Source: Spongospora subterranea f. sp. subterranea (lineage: Eukaryota; Endomyxa: Phytomyxea; Phytomyxea; Plasmodiophorida). Taken from it: a stretch of 64,000 bases of DNA. Position 1 is the first letter of the stretch, and each line of letters begins with the position of its first letter. The stretch spans positions 147,585 to 211,584 of the forward strand of contig JAUGWO010000122.1 of NCBI GenBank assembly GCA_049724395.1. The letters run 5' to 3'. The translations under genes and the position numbers were made by a program. The notes beneath the pieces were generated by a model. The model was not told the origin of the DNA and made no database searches. It was given only the letters and a program-made list of their open reading frames with translations. Shown piece after piece: positions 1 to 11,289 of the stretch.

Positions 1-122
1 CAACAGCGGGTTGATCGCTGTTCCAACATCAAGAACCCAATTAACCTGCATATTCCAATCGGCAACGCCACCGGGGATCGCCGGGATCATCACCAAAATC
101 ACGACCGGTCTCACGACATTAT

Positions 123-536
123 CATTGGGAATCTCATCGGTCTACATGTTTGACAAAAGGCGTGTCGGGATACGTCAAATTCAGGAACAATCTGGCGATG
201 GCCAGAGCGGATCACAGCAATTCGTTCACACTGCTGAAGATGGTGTTCCTGAAGATGGGGCTCGATCTGGTCAATGTGATATACGATGGGATATCGATAT
301 TCCTGGCATTACACGAACAGCGGGTTCGCTTCACCGTTCGCCTGATCACACGTCACCTATCGCTCGCCCTATCGTTCGTCATCATCGTGAAGTTGTATTA
401 CAAAAGAAGCGCGCCGGCAAGTGTGGTCACGAGCAAGCTCCCTCCTCGGTTTAAAGCATTATCTGGATCGTCTAGCGCCGGAGCACGTCCACAAAAGATC
501 GACGACGATCCGCAAAGAACAGAATCGTTTGTATAA
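123..536 (+). CDS. C-terminal fragment of an unrecognised membrane protein
   Basis: An open frame of about 130 codons ends at a TAA near position 536. It carries two hydrophobic stretches, one around LVNVIYDGISIFLAL (about 265-310) and one around LSLALSFVIIVKLYYK (about 358-405). A basic and Ser-rich tail follows. No convincing ATG begins the frame, so it is probably a last exon or a gene cut by the window edge. The layout of amphipathic helices loosely recalls PEX11-type peroxisomal proteins, but no diagnostic motif is visible and I do not assign it. Confidence 0.3.
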   Translation, partial: HWESHRSTCLTKGVSGYVKFRNNLAMARADHSNSFTLLKMVFLKMGLDLVNVIYDGISIFLALHEQRVRFTVRLITRHLSLALSFVIIVKLYYKRSAPASVVTSKLPPRFKALSGSSSAGARPQKIDDDPQRTESFV

Positions 537-640
537 AAACAATTCTGTACAGCATCTGGTGTCTCCAATAATCACTAAAAACATATCAACACAATTGAAT
601 CAGTTAAGATCGCGGCTACGAAACAATCTGAAATAAGGGA

Positions 641-1589
641 TTATTACCATGTTTTGATTCGCTATACGGTTCTTGGCAATCACCTTGGCACCGTCTTTCT
701 CGCGTCCTGACGGTTTGAAAATGAACGAGTCTCCACCCCCAAAGTAATCGTTTAATTAACCCACGATCTGCAGTTATCGTGTCGTGCGATAACAAGACGA
801 CGATCTGTCAAATACAGCGATGACCAAAACCAGACGGGGGGGAAGGTGAAACTTGACCGTACTGTAGATGATCCTGATCTAAATGATGATCCTGATCAGA
901 GGTACTGTACTGGTCACATGTGATCGGGTTAAAGAACCGATCTCGTGTTCCTACTTCCGTCCTTTCATTGTCGTGATCTGGTTCCAGTCCCGACAGCGGG
1001 GTACAATCGGTGCAATAACGACAATCAGGGGGATACTCCAGATTATGTACTACCAGATACGAATAAGGAATGAGGCGACAACAACCTGAACACGATGACG
1101 AGAGATCCGTATTTAGTCAGTCAGGTTCATGGAACTGGCCTTTATGGCGCAATGGTGCTCTGGGCGAGTTTCCTTGTGATTCTATCGGAATGAGAGGGTG
1201 ATATTGGAGTTAGGTGCTGCTCAAATCTGACACACTATCATTGTAAACTCGATGGAATGTTGTCAATTGCAAGGCGCCCTTGGCCATGGTTAATATCACC
1301 GAGGACTAGAACAATGACCCTGGTCATCGTTGTCCTTCAACTGGTGTATTTGGTTGATGTTCGATTTCAATATCCCCCATAAAATAATCGTGTCAACACT
1401 ATCTATTCCTCAGGTTCACAACCCGAAATGCACTTTTGCATCGGAGTTGATTGCGTCACAAACAATATGGGATTTACAATCATGGATCAATATATTCAAT
1501 AAACTGTTGACATAGAGTAGAAAAGGAGTATAAGACACTCAACACGAGACTCATTGAGTACAATCGCGGCGGAACTCGTCTACAATTTG
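641..1589. other. no supported gene
   Basis: Only short open frames with no recognisable motif, low-complexity coding or splice-consistent exons were seen here. It reads as intergenic sequence. Confidence 0.5.
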
Positions 1590-1880
1590 ACGCCTTTCAC
1601 AGTGTAGTGTAGTGTCGATTGGTCGAACGCTCTGACCGATTACGCCCATTGTACGAGGCCATGTCCAAACCACCAGGCAGCTGAAAATCATTCACAGTGA
1701 CATTTCTGGACCATTTCCTGTTGATGGAATTCATGGCAAATCGTGATATTACATTTCATATTTAGATCAACACACACTAACCTCATTTGTGCACCTGATC
1801 CGAAGGAAGTCGGAAGCCATATCAGCAATCAAGCAGCATATCCTGGTCAACAATCATTTTCAAGGCCACGGATTCTCTGT
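1590..1880 (+). mobile_element. Ty1/copia integrase fragment (fossil)
   Basis: The translation contains the start of a copia integrase core, with the typical IHSDISGPFPV motif followed by a GGKxYYISxxD-like and a KSEAI-like segment, preceded by a short remnant of the zinc-binding region. Only about 290 bp is left and no terminal repeats were found. The piece is broken in more than one place and looks old. It abuts the Mutator-like remnant that follows. Confidence 0.65.
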
Positions 1881-1894
1881 GAAGATTTTTCAAA

Positions 1895-3080
1895 GCGAAG
1901 TTCACGAGAGAGTTTTACATTATTGCACAAAGGGGTTCACAATCATCCCAGACCTAATCCAATCCGCGCCGATCAAGACAGTCGGAAAAACTCGCGACAA
2001 TCAGCCGCACCTGAGTTGAAACTCAACCAGTTATTATTGGGGACCGCCACTACCTGGAAATATGCATGTTGCTTTAATTAATCTTGATCGACTTGCTCAC
2101 GAACGTCGAAACCAATTTGTCTCAAAGGTCTATGACATCCTCCACCGGTATGCTGGCTATCCTTGAAGCAAATATGAGAGTTAATACTTCAAAAGTTCTT
2201 CCCTGGATGGTGACGGAAGTCATATCATCATGAAGACAGATTTTATGAATCAAACTTTAAACAGTAATATCTCGCCGCTGGAATCTGATTCCATTTACGG
2301 TTTCATTATTGACAATTACTTTTCGGAAGTCAATGGGACGTGACTTCTGGGTTTTGTCCCATTAATTAATCGAACAATTCCGTTTCTGTTCAGTATCCTG
2401 TTTGGCAAAACGTCGTTACAGAATGCATTTTTTGCAGCTGTTTTGATTCATGAAATTTGAGAGTTTCCAAAACGAATTTCCTGGCAAGAAGTGCGATTTT
2501 TTTAACTCCGATCGTATGGGCTTTGAACTTGCTCTTGCGAGAAAAGATCCGCATTCAGGATCCGTCGCAATGGGGCGCTAATACACCCTGCGAAGCAATC
2601 ATTGTTCGATAATCAAGTTCTTCAGCTCCTGGTAAACCAACCACTATCTGAGTTTCATAGGCTGGTAGAAGAACTCAAAGAAGAATATCAAAATACCTCA
2701 AGGTGATTTGAATCGCACTTAGCCAAACACATATTTCCTGCAATGTCAGAAGACTTGAATTTCGACTCCACGAACAAGAACACCAGTGTCCAGGAGTCTT
2801 TAGGTGGCGATTTCCAAAGATTTGCACCAACTGGAAAGTTAACCATTGCACATCGTCTCGAGCGGTCGTATCGATACGCTGCTCACTTACTGGTTGATTA
2901 CAAACTGGCGGAAGCTGGAATGCGACTGAGATATGTCAATCCCAGGAAGCGGAAGCACAATTTTTACAACGATGGAAGACCACCAGATACAACTCGCACA
3001 CTCTTTAAGAACCCAAAAGTCTACTGGCCGATTAAAAGGCAGCAAAAACAAAGATTCAAATTTGGGAAATGATATAAGTC
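1895..3080 (+). mobile_element. Decayed Mutator-like (MULE) transposase, copy 1
   Basis: Scattered reading frames on the plus strand match, in order, parts of a protist MULE transposase. First comes a histidine-rich GVHNHPRPNPIRAD segment near 1935, then INLDRLAHERRNQF near 2080. Next are DSIYGFIIDNYF and PFLFSILFGKT near 2290-2410. The C-terminal tail carries the signature FYNDGRPPDTTRTLF at about 2962-3006. Several frameshifts and stops separate these blocks, so no full protein can be made. The same NDGR-PD tail closes the second MULE at 19.3 kb, but the two copies differ widely and look like separate lineages. No terminal inverted repeats were identified. Confidence 0.6.
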
Positions 3081-3084
3081 AATT

Positions 3085-4990
3085 GGACACATTTCTGATG
3101 CTTTTGTACTGTATGCATAAATTCCAGCTGGTCGAGGTCCCTGAGAAAGAAATTTTGTTGAAATCATGCTTCAAATCCATTCAAGATGGCGAATACGACA
3201 AAGTCAGGTTTTGGCCCAGGACGCTGTGTCTAATCTGGTGTTCATTCGCGACGTTCGGCATTGATAAGACAGGAGTAAAATCCAACAACAGGTTCAATGA
3301 GCACTCATCGGACTCCCATCTATCAGTCAATGGAAACACAATTAGAACCACAGACTCAATCCAGTATTTGAGCGCAACACTGATTGCCAATTGACAAAGG
3401 AGGGGGGTTCAGATGGATCGAAAATTGATCGCGATCAATGATGTGCACTGTTTGTCTTTGAATGCTCCGGGTTGATTATAGAAACTGTGCGAATGATGTA
3501 AAATGGTACGAGAAATGAGAAAATACCGGAAACCATACAGAACATATCAACAGATATGTCGAGGATTTATCTATTACCTACACTGGTTGGCAGGTGCGAT
3601 CAACAGGAACATGAGTAGGACATTGCGAACCATTGAGACAGCATATAAGGACTATATGAGAACATATACAGGGTGTTTTAAATCAACACCAATCCCTAGT
3701 ATTGCATGCAATATCAGGATCCCACTATTGAGAGATAAAATCATCACTGAAACAACAATGACAGTACTCGCTGCTCAGGCCAACGGGACATTATTGGGCA
3801 GCGAATACAGGGAATGGACTGGAGAAGGAGATGGATGGACACCACTTTGAGAAGTCTGGATTGTGCGACACCTGCCGCAAGGAGCAAACGAAATGAGCCA
3901 AGATATGATGAGCACTTGTGAATAAAAGAACTCAAAGAAGAATTGTAACGTTCCAACGAATTGTTCGTTCGATTGAGATCCTGTTTAGCAATCTGTCACG
4001 ACATGTTCCAATTATTCGCGGAGTTCTTCTTGATCCATATTATTTCGAAATGATTGAAACGTTTGTCGAATTTTTTCACATCTTTTGCAATGTCTTCGAC
4101 TTCGACTTTCGACCGAATGAAATTAAAGCCCGTTCTTGAAATTTTCGGGATGCAGCAGAACGAGGGTCAAACGTCTTAGACCCCAGGCCTTATCTTGTTG
4201 ATCGCTTCTGAGCAAACACCAATATTCTTGAGTCGTCGACGAACGGCTCGCTTCCTTGGGAAAATGAACGTCCAATTATGGGCGATGTTGGATATATTCC
4301 TTGATGATCAGATAGATTGAGAAAAATCAATGGGTGAGAGGGAAAACGTAAGTTGGGAATGCGATGACGTGTCCGTCTTTAAAGGGGTCTTCAGGAAGTT
4401 CAGCGAGATCTCATCCGTCAACTGATCTTCCTCTGTCTGGAGATATCAGAGGACTATGGTTTTGACTAACGGGGGATCTCGTACTTGTTTGGGTCTTGGA
4501 ATAATGTCCAGCTCTTGCACAGCGGGCATCCTCTTGTCGAACATTGCATTATGCGATGGCGCTCCATCCATTCTGATACGTTTGCAGTATCGGTCGCGAG
4601 CAACATGAGCGCTTTATTAGGGTTGAGATGAACCAGCGCCCTCACTTGATGACACAGAACTATATTGGACATCTTGTTGTTGTTCCGATATAGTATTCAC
4701 AGAGTACTCGACTAAAGAAGCTTCTTTAGTCCTAATCTATCTCATAAATTGCTGAATATTATCTTCTATTCTGAATTTCATTGCTCGGTCAGCGAGCAGT
4801 TTCGGAGGATGGCACTTGTCAGGACAAAACGATATAACCGCCACATAATGGGAATCTTTGAAAGCAATTGCAAGAGATATCATAATCTGGTCTTGAGGTT
4901 TTATAGGGATCATATAACGAGCACTATTGGGCGTCACTCATTATTGGTGCTATCGATCAGACCGGAATCCCAGATGGTTCGAAGTCGCAG
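3085..4990. other. no supported gene
   Basis: Open frames near 3503-3850 and 3918-4139 have no recognisable motif and no splice-consistent partners. Part of 3060-3400 may be further MULE debris. The only clear structure is the palindrome at 4710. Confidence 0.4.
4710..4731. repeat. 22-bp perfect palindrome
   Basis: GACTAAAGAAG is followed immediately by its exact reverse complement with no spacer, centred on a HindIII-type AAGCTT. It lies in non-coding DNA about 560 bp beyond the stop codon of the minus-strand ankyrin-type gene, between apparent genes. Confidence 0.8.
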
Positions 4991-5295
4991 GAAATTACTT
5001 TGAAGAGGAAGTGTGTGGTGGATATTGCATATTGAGCTGAGAAGAGCGAGAAGAAGGATCGCGATTATAATCTTTGAGCAATTGAATCGCGGTGGAAATC
5101 TTACAATCTTCATTTACATATCTCTGGTATATATCCCTTGACCATTTTTTAACGATGAGAATATAAAACAGGAAACCTGTTTCGAAAGCAGAAAGACCAG
5201 GTTTGTAAACAGACAGCTGACAAACAAAGATGGACTCATTTAGTAAATAAAAAAAAATTATCACATCACGTGTTAATTGTTCCCAAAAAATGTTG

Positions 5296-6549
5296 TTAAT
5301 CATAGTCGACAGTATTTTCTATCGACCAATCAATATCGGTAAATCCTTCATATCCCCTATCAGACATGAGTTGAAGTGACTCCTTTAAAATATTACAGAT
5401 TAATAGTGTAACCGCCTCAAAAGTTGTGTTTGTCACTCGAGCGTTTGACTGAAGTCGCGATACAAATCTGGGTTTCTGAACGAGGAAAGTGGGATGATTC
5501 GATTGAGAAATCAAACTTGATAAGATATTAATAACATAGATCACTTTCGGTATGAGCTCAGGACGACCAAATAAAAAATCTTCCACCCCGAGAAGATTTG
5601 AACACGATCCGTTCGTGAAGAGATGAAAGACCAGTTGGTCATCGGATGGATCACGAACAGGATATTTGGCTGTCATGATGGTCTTGTCTAGATCAGGAAT
5701 TAAATGATCCAGAACATATTGATAAATTCGTTTACAATGTCGACGTGCGGCCCTCTCGACAAGCTCCTCATTATATCGAAGACCTCTCTCTTCCACTAGA
5801 TATGTTCTAATGTTCTGAAATTCTGTTCGGAGTGTGGCACCGAGAATTTCCTCGATTTCCCAAGATATTAAGTCAGGATATCCTGGAAAACTAGACACCA
5901 GATTATCAACTGATAAAATAACGCCATTTTGATAACGACCGAAAGGAGGACCAGTAACGACGAGCTTCTCCAGCTCTTCTTTCGGCGGAAACTGCAGAAT
6001 AACTTCCTCGTAAATATATCGGATCAGTTCAAGACGTTGTTCAGGACTAAGCTCAGAGACACCTAAAAGATCACGAAGAAGCATGAATCGTGGTCTAGCC
6101 CACAATGGAGTAGGTGGTAAATCGTCATCATCAAGCAGACCATCACAATTGTCATCAATAACATATATTCCTTTTGCCAGAGATATATAATACTTGTAGA
6201 AATCAATATGACCATGACAAAGACTCGTATTAATGGCGTCCCAGGAATACAGAGCACCACCAAATCGCTGTTGCATCATATGTAAAAACTCAACATCACC
6301 GAATTCAGCTGCAATATGCAATAGATTGACTCGGCGGGTCTTTGGAAGAAGAACGGGATTGGGGTTTTGGGCAATATATATATCGTAATCAACTTCAACA
6401 AAATCACCGTACTCTTTCCAATTCAGATCGAGAGGGAAAGGCAATTCAGATTGATTGTCATTCGACGACATTAACAAAAGGACTTCAACCACGGACCAAA
6501 AGTGTGTACTTTCGGCGATCGGGGTGGAGAAACTAGGAATAATCAACAT
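5296..6549 (-). CDS. Intronless ankyrin-type protein, function unknown
   Basis: A single uninterrupted frame of 417 codons. Its best-marked domain lies near residues 72-125, where NLLHIAAEFGDVEFLHMM and the following SLCHGHIDFYKYY fit two ankyrin repeats. The rest is a mostly helical, acidic protein with no motif I recognise, ending in an Asp-rich tail. The first methionine gives a 26-residue hydrophobic lead. A second methionine (about 6471, MSSNDNQSE) is an equally plausible start, since the lead is not a clear signal peptide. It has no introns, unlike DRC11, ATP10, PDCD5 and the dioxygenase in this window, so it may be a retrocopy, a transferred gene or simply a member of an intron-poor family. 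Confidence 0.75.
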   Translation of the reverse strand: MLIIPSFSTPIAESTHFWSVVEVLLLMSSNDNQSELPFPLDLNWKEYGDFVEVDYDIYIAQNPNPVLLPKTRRVNLLHIAAEFGDVEFLHMMQQRFGGALYSWDAINTSLCHGHIDFYKYYISLAKGIYVIDDNCDGLLDDDDLPPTPLWARPRFMLLRDLLGVSELSPEQRLELIRYIYEEVILQFPPKEELEKLVVTGPPFGRYQNGVILSVDNLVSSFPGYPDLISWEIEEILGATLRTEFQNIRTYLVEERGLRYNEELVERAARRHCKRIYQYVLDHLIPDLDKTIMTAKYPVRDPSDDQLVFHLFTNGSCSNLLGVEDFLFGRPELIPKVIYVINILSSLISQSNHPTFLVQKPRFVSRLQSNARVTNTTFEAVTLLICNILKESLQLMSDRGYEGFTDIDWSIENTVDYD

Positions 6550-6767
6550 TTCCGATATTCAAAGGTGATCTTGTTGATAATAAAGGTGGTCGAAATCAGG
6601 GTCAGATTGTGATTTTTTGTTAAAATTCAGAGGCACCTTTTCCTTTTCAAAATTCTATCGCTCGTAGGATCAAGTTGAACTCGAAAATATCGTGTGTTTT
6701 GTTATTGTGTTGATGTCGTTGAACATATGAAATGTTATTCAAGGTCTAACGATCGCTGGGTTTCTAG

Positions 6768-7850
6768 CTATGATTTATAAACTCCATTGTCCTCGTGTTT
6801 GTCCAGATAATTTCTAAATTCATCTACCATATGCTTTGAAGGTTTTAGCGATTTGGAAAGCGATGATAAGTTTGTGTCCACCTCTTCAAACGCATCTTCA
6901 AGCCACGAGATTATGTTCTTTCGGCCAATTTGATATTTTCCTCCAGGCCTAGGATCACATCGTCTTGTCCATGAATCATATCTTTTTTTGAAAGGCTGTT
7001 TAAGCGGCTTGCTTGCAATGAAATCACAAATTTGAAGTAAACTTGTACAGCCCAAGCGGAATGGCTGATAAGGTGATATCGAGTTCAGCAGCCATTGCTT
7101 GTAACTTGCTCGCAAAAGTGGCTTGTTGCTGCATCCCCGATCAACCCTGGTTTTCGTCTGAATAGCAAGTACCTAATCATTCAATATACAGACAATATCC
7201 CTGCTTATCCATCCAATATTTGGGATGACAATGGACCCTGCTGGTTCTATCCCAATGAGATTATCGCCTAGACAGTGTACAATCACTAGTTCCGGTCATG
7301 ACAATATTCGGCACCATCATTCGTCACTCAACACATTTCGCATCCGACCATTTCAGTACATTCTTCATGATCATCCTCTCATCGATTCGATCCAACTCGA
7401 GCCACTAGTCGGTGCGATCAGATGCGATTCTTTCGGATAATACTGCAAGACCATCTCATCCGCATTGATCAATCGCGTTGCTTCAGCTAAAGACATTGAT
7501 TGACGAATCAGAGCGGTAGACTCGATACAAACGTGAAGCCAGTTAACCGGAACCGTTCGAGAAATAGATTCTTTTCGGATCGAGAATCGATGTCGCGACA
7601 GCACTCTGGTGAGCCACTGCGACAACACTGGGGTGATATTACCAGAGTGAATCCCCATCTTCACCTCGAATTCTGTTCGGATCTCCTCTGACTCATCGCC
7701 GAAGTCGGATATCAGAAGATCATACGTTGTTAATCTGCTTAGTGGATTGGCGGTCTCCCATAGCTCCACTACATGATCGATAATAAATGTTTCCTGTTCT
7801 TGATCTTTCACCTTCCTTCCCAGCCTGTTCCAGGAGTGGAACCACAAAGG
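6768..7850 (-). mobile_element. Decayed pogo-like (DDE_1) transposase
   Basis: Two minus-strand frames carry ordered parts of a CENP-B/pogo-type DDE transposase. The upstream frame (about 7847-7371) contains RFSIRKES, RTVPVNWLH and INADEMVLQYYPKE, which match the region before and around the first catalytic aspartate (the usual N-D-E-T block, here NADE). The downstream frame (about 7115-6768) contains CTSLLQICDFIASKPLKQPF, the typical TSxxQPxDxxxxKPxK block that follows the catalytic core. The stretch between them is out of frame, with stops, so the central catalytic part cannot be read. This is a plain DNA transposon and is inactive as seen. Terminal repeats were not found. Confidence 0.7.
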
Positions 7851-7996
7851 GCTATGTCACCCATCCTCAATTAAGGGTTAATCTGATACTTTGAGATTGA
7901 CGGCGGCAGGATGTCGCAGTCTGGGGTGGAATCACCGTGATACCGATCTCGACAATCGAGTTCTAATCATTCCCAATCTGTCTAGTCATATCGGAC

Positions 7997-10765
7997 ATGA
8001 TGATTCTTGAATATGCAGTCGTATTATCGTTACTCTGTGTTGTTACCTGTGATGGGGAAACTCCAACTCAATACCAGTTTTATCACAGACTAAATCGTTG
8101 TTCCAATTAGCATGCGGTGACTCCGAGGGCGCCCTGGAAACGCAACTAGACTTTGTGAATACCTGTCCGGTGGTATCACAGGCTAAATCTCTTGTTGAAG
8201 CCATTGCTGGTGATACCGATGCTGCACTCAAAACCCAGCTCGAGTTTCTCGAGAATGTCAATGATGTTGCTGAAAGCACTCCACTTGGTTTTGTAACTGT
8301 GGCCGTTCACCTCGCGAATGGTGATGCCGAAAGCGCCACTCAGATGATCAAAGATGTAACACGCAGCTCGGCGGTGCTTGCTGGTGGTTTGGCTGGAGGA
8401 TTTATAGGTGCACATATCGCAGAGACAGCCATGACCGCAGTTGACGATCTGCAACGTGGAGTATCACCTGAGATTATCATGTCCCGTTTAATGGCGCCGG
8501 AACGACCCGAAGAACTTACTGCAGGCGAGATATTTGATAGGAGTTTGGCAATATTTTCTTCGGCAAGGTCCATTGCGAGACGGGCGTCATCATCCAGAGT
8601 GAGACAAGCGCCATCAACCAATGCGAGACCGGCATCATCAGGAAGACGGGCGTCATCACATAATGCGAGACCGGCGTTATCATCTTCACCGGGACCAACA
8701 TCATCATCCTTTGCGGGACCGGCATCATCAACCTCAAGGGGACCGGCATCATCAACCTCACGGGGACCGGCATCATCATCGTTAGCGGGACCAGCATCAT
8801 CAACCTCAGGGGGACCGGCATCATCATCTTTAACGGGACCGGCATCATCATCTTTAACGGGACCGGCATCATCAACCTCAGGGGGACCGGCATCATCATC
8901 GTTAGCGGGACCAGCATCATCAACCTCAAGGGGACCGGCATCATCATCCTTACCGGGACCAGCATCATCAACCTCAGGGGGACCGGCATCATCATCCTTA
9001 ACGGGACCGGCATCATCAACCTCAGGGGGACCGGCATCATCATCCTTAACGGGACCGGCATCATCAACCTCAGGGGGACCGGCATCATCATCCTTAACGG
9101 GACCGGCATCATCAAACTCAGGGGGACCGGCATCATCATCCTTAACGGGACCGGCATCATCAAACTCAGGGGGACCGGCATCATCATCCTTAACGGGACC
9201 GGCATCATCAACCTCAGGGGGACCGGCATCATCATCCTTAACGGGACCGGCATCATCAAACTCAGGGGGACCGGCATCATCATCCTTAACGGGACCGGCA
9301 TCATCAAACTCAGGGGGACCGGCATCATCAACCTCAGGGGGACCGGCATCATCATCCTTAACGGGACCGGCATCATCAAACTCAGGGGGACCGGCATCAT
9401 CATCCTTAACGGGACCGGCATCATCAAACTCAGGGGGACCGGCATCATCATCCTTAACGGGACCGGCATCATCAACCTCAAGGGGACCGGCATCATCATC
9501 GTTAGCGGGACCAGCATCATCAACCTCAAGGGGACCGGCATCATCATCCTTAACGGGACCGGCATCATCAACCTTAACGGGACCGGCATCATCAACCTCA
9601 AGGGGACCGGCATCATCATCGTTAGCGGGACCAGCATCATCAACCTCAAGGGGACCGGCATCATCAACCTCAGGGGGACCGGCATCATCATCCTTAACGG
9701 GACCGGCATCATCAACCTCAGGGGGACCGGCATCATCATCCTTAACGGGACCGGCATCATCAAACTCAGGGGGACCGGCATCATCATCCTTAACGGGACC
9801 GGCATCATCAAACTCAGGGGGACCGGCATCATCATCCTTAACGGGACCGGCATCATCAACCTCAGGGGGACCGGCATCATCATCCTTAACGGGACCGGCA
9901 TCATCAAACTCAGGGGGACCGGCATCATCATCCTTAACGGGACCGGCATCATCAAACTCAGGGGGACCGGCATCATCATCCTTAACGGGACCGGCATCAT
10001 CAAACTCAGGGGGACCGGCATCATCATCCTTAACGGGACCGGCATCATCAACCTTAACGGGACCGGCATCATCATCCTTAACGGGACCGGCATCATCAAC
10101 CTTAACGGGACCGGCATCATCAACCTTAACGGGACCGGCATCATCAACCTCAGGGGGACCGGCATCATCATCCAATGCTAAACAAGCTGGTCTGACCTCG
10201 TCTCCTCCTGGACAGGCTTGTCACACAGATCATTTCGCTTCCCCTGCACCATTCACCCCCCAGAGCAAAGTTCCGAGCTCTAACACCTTTTGTGACCCCT
10301 CATCATCCAAGTCGGTTCCATTGGCTAAGTCAATATCAATTTGCGAATCTCTTCAGCCGGCATATGGTATTAGACTTTGATCATGTACAATTCATGGAAC
10401 TCCCTTCCCTGATGATTATTTGTTTACAGTACCTCAAGGTCTGGCTACAGGATCGGTTGTTCAATCGGGCACTTCGTTTCCATCCCCTCAACCTTATCCA
10501 TCAGGTAATGGCGCTTTGATATACATTTTTTCCCTCAGGCAATATCATATTAAGTGCATTAATGTGTTAGGGAATTCCGGCCAGGCTGTTGCCCGAGATC
10601 TGCATTCCAATCAGCCGGCGCACTGCCATACTTCTACAGAAGGTATTTGTTATTTGTCACAGGATTTGAATTAAAAAAAAAACAATCAGCTAATATTGTT
10701 TTACAGAAGAGGAACAGTCAGAAGAGGAGCAAGAATGTTCAGGAGCTGTAAGACATCTCGTTTAA
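7997..10765 (+). CDS. Four-exon GPASSS repeat protein, probably secreted
   Basis: The main exon runs in frame to 10366. It encodes three diverged copies of a short motif (LACGDSEGALETQLDF, IAGDTDAALKTQLEF and LANGDAESATQ) over about 8110-8340. A Gly/Ala-rich hydrophobic patch follows (about 8375-8410), then a Ser/Arg region, then about 60 copies of the octet GPASS(S/T)xx to about 10170. Consistent GT-AG introns join it to 10430-10504, 10571-10642 and 10707-10765, all phase 1, ending in an acidic EEEEQSEEEQE tail and a stop. Upstream, ATGs at 7997 and 8000 open a good signal peptide (MMILEYAVVLSLLCVVTC), but in another frame. Either a very short intron (about 8048-8076) or a break joins it. 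The family is unknown. A surface or matrix role is inference. Confidence 0.6.
8690..10170 (+). repeat. 24-bp coding tandem repeat (GPASSSLT/GPASSTSG type)
   Basis: About 1.48 kb of 24-nt units built on ggaccggcatcatca, each encoding an octet GPASS followed by variants SLT, TSG, NSG, TSR or SLA. The variants alternate in pairs, giving a visible 48-bp dimer. Because 24 is divisible by three, the reverse strand is also open in two frames. Those reverse frames are by-products. The unit stays in frame throughout, which points to expansion under coding constraint. Confidence 0.9.
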
Positions 10766-11289
10766 CTCAATGGAATATTGCTGATCTATCCCTGATCAGA
10801 ATGACAGACTTTGCCGAGCAGTCAGGATGTCAGGAATATCCATTGGTGACTTCGCTAAGTTTAACCTTGAACGACACGACAAATTCGTCGATGAGCTGTT
10901 CCGAAGCCGTCCAGAATCTATGGCAGGTGTCTCACGATGTGATGTGAATATGGCCCTTGAACTGCTACTTCATCGGCTGTCATTTACAGCAGAAAGTTTG
11001 TTTAATGCAATGGTCGAGTCTGATACAGGATTGAACAGAAGGGGTAACGCTATAAGTTTCCTTGTTACAATGCATGTCAGCAAGAGCAATTAGGCCGAAG
11101 AAGAGCGTCTCGTGCGCTAATCGAGCTATTCTTGGCACTTTATGTACTTGAACTGGACGTTTAGAATGCGATAATGGATAAAGTTGGTTCTTTGCTGTAG
11201 TTAATGCTGTTGATTCTATCATCAACATTCCATAATGGAGTTAAACTTTTAATAAAGTATAATTATTTTATTACTTCATTGGTCCCGCA

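Noticed and set aside
8340-10175. Long minus-strand open frames (611 and 551 codons) opposite the GPASSS gene
   Set aside because: They arise because the 24-bp repeat keeps all frames in register. The plus strand has the splice-consistent gene.
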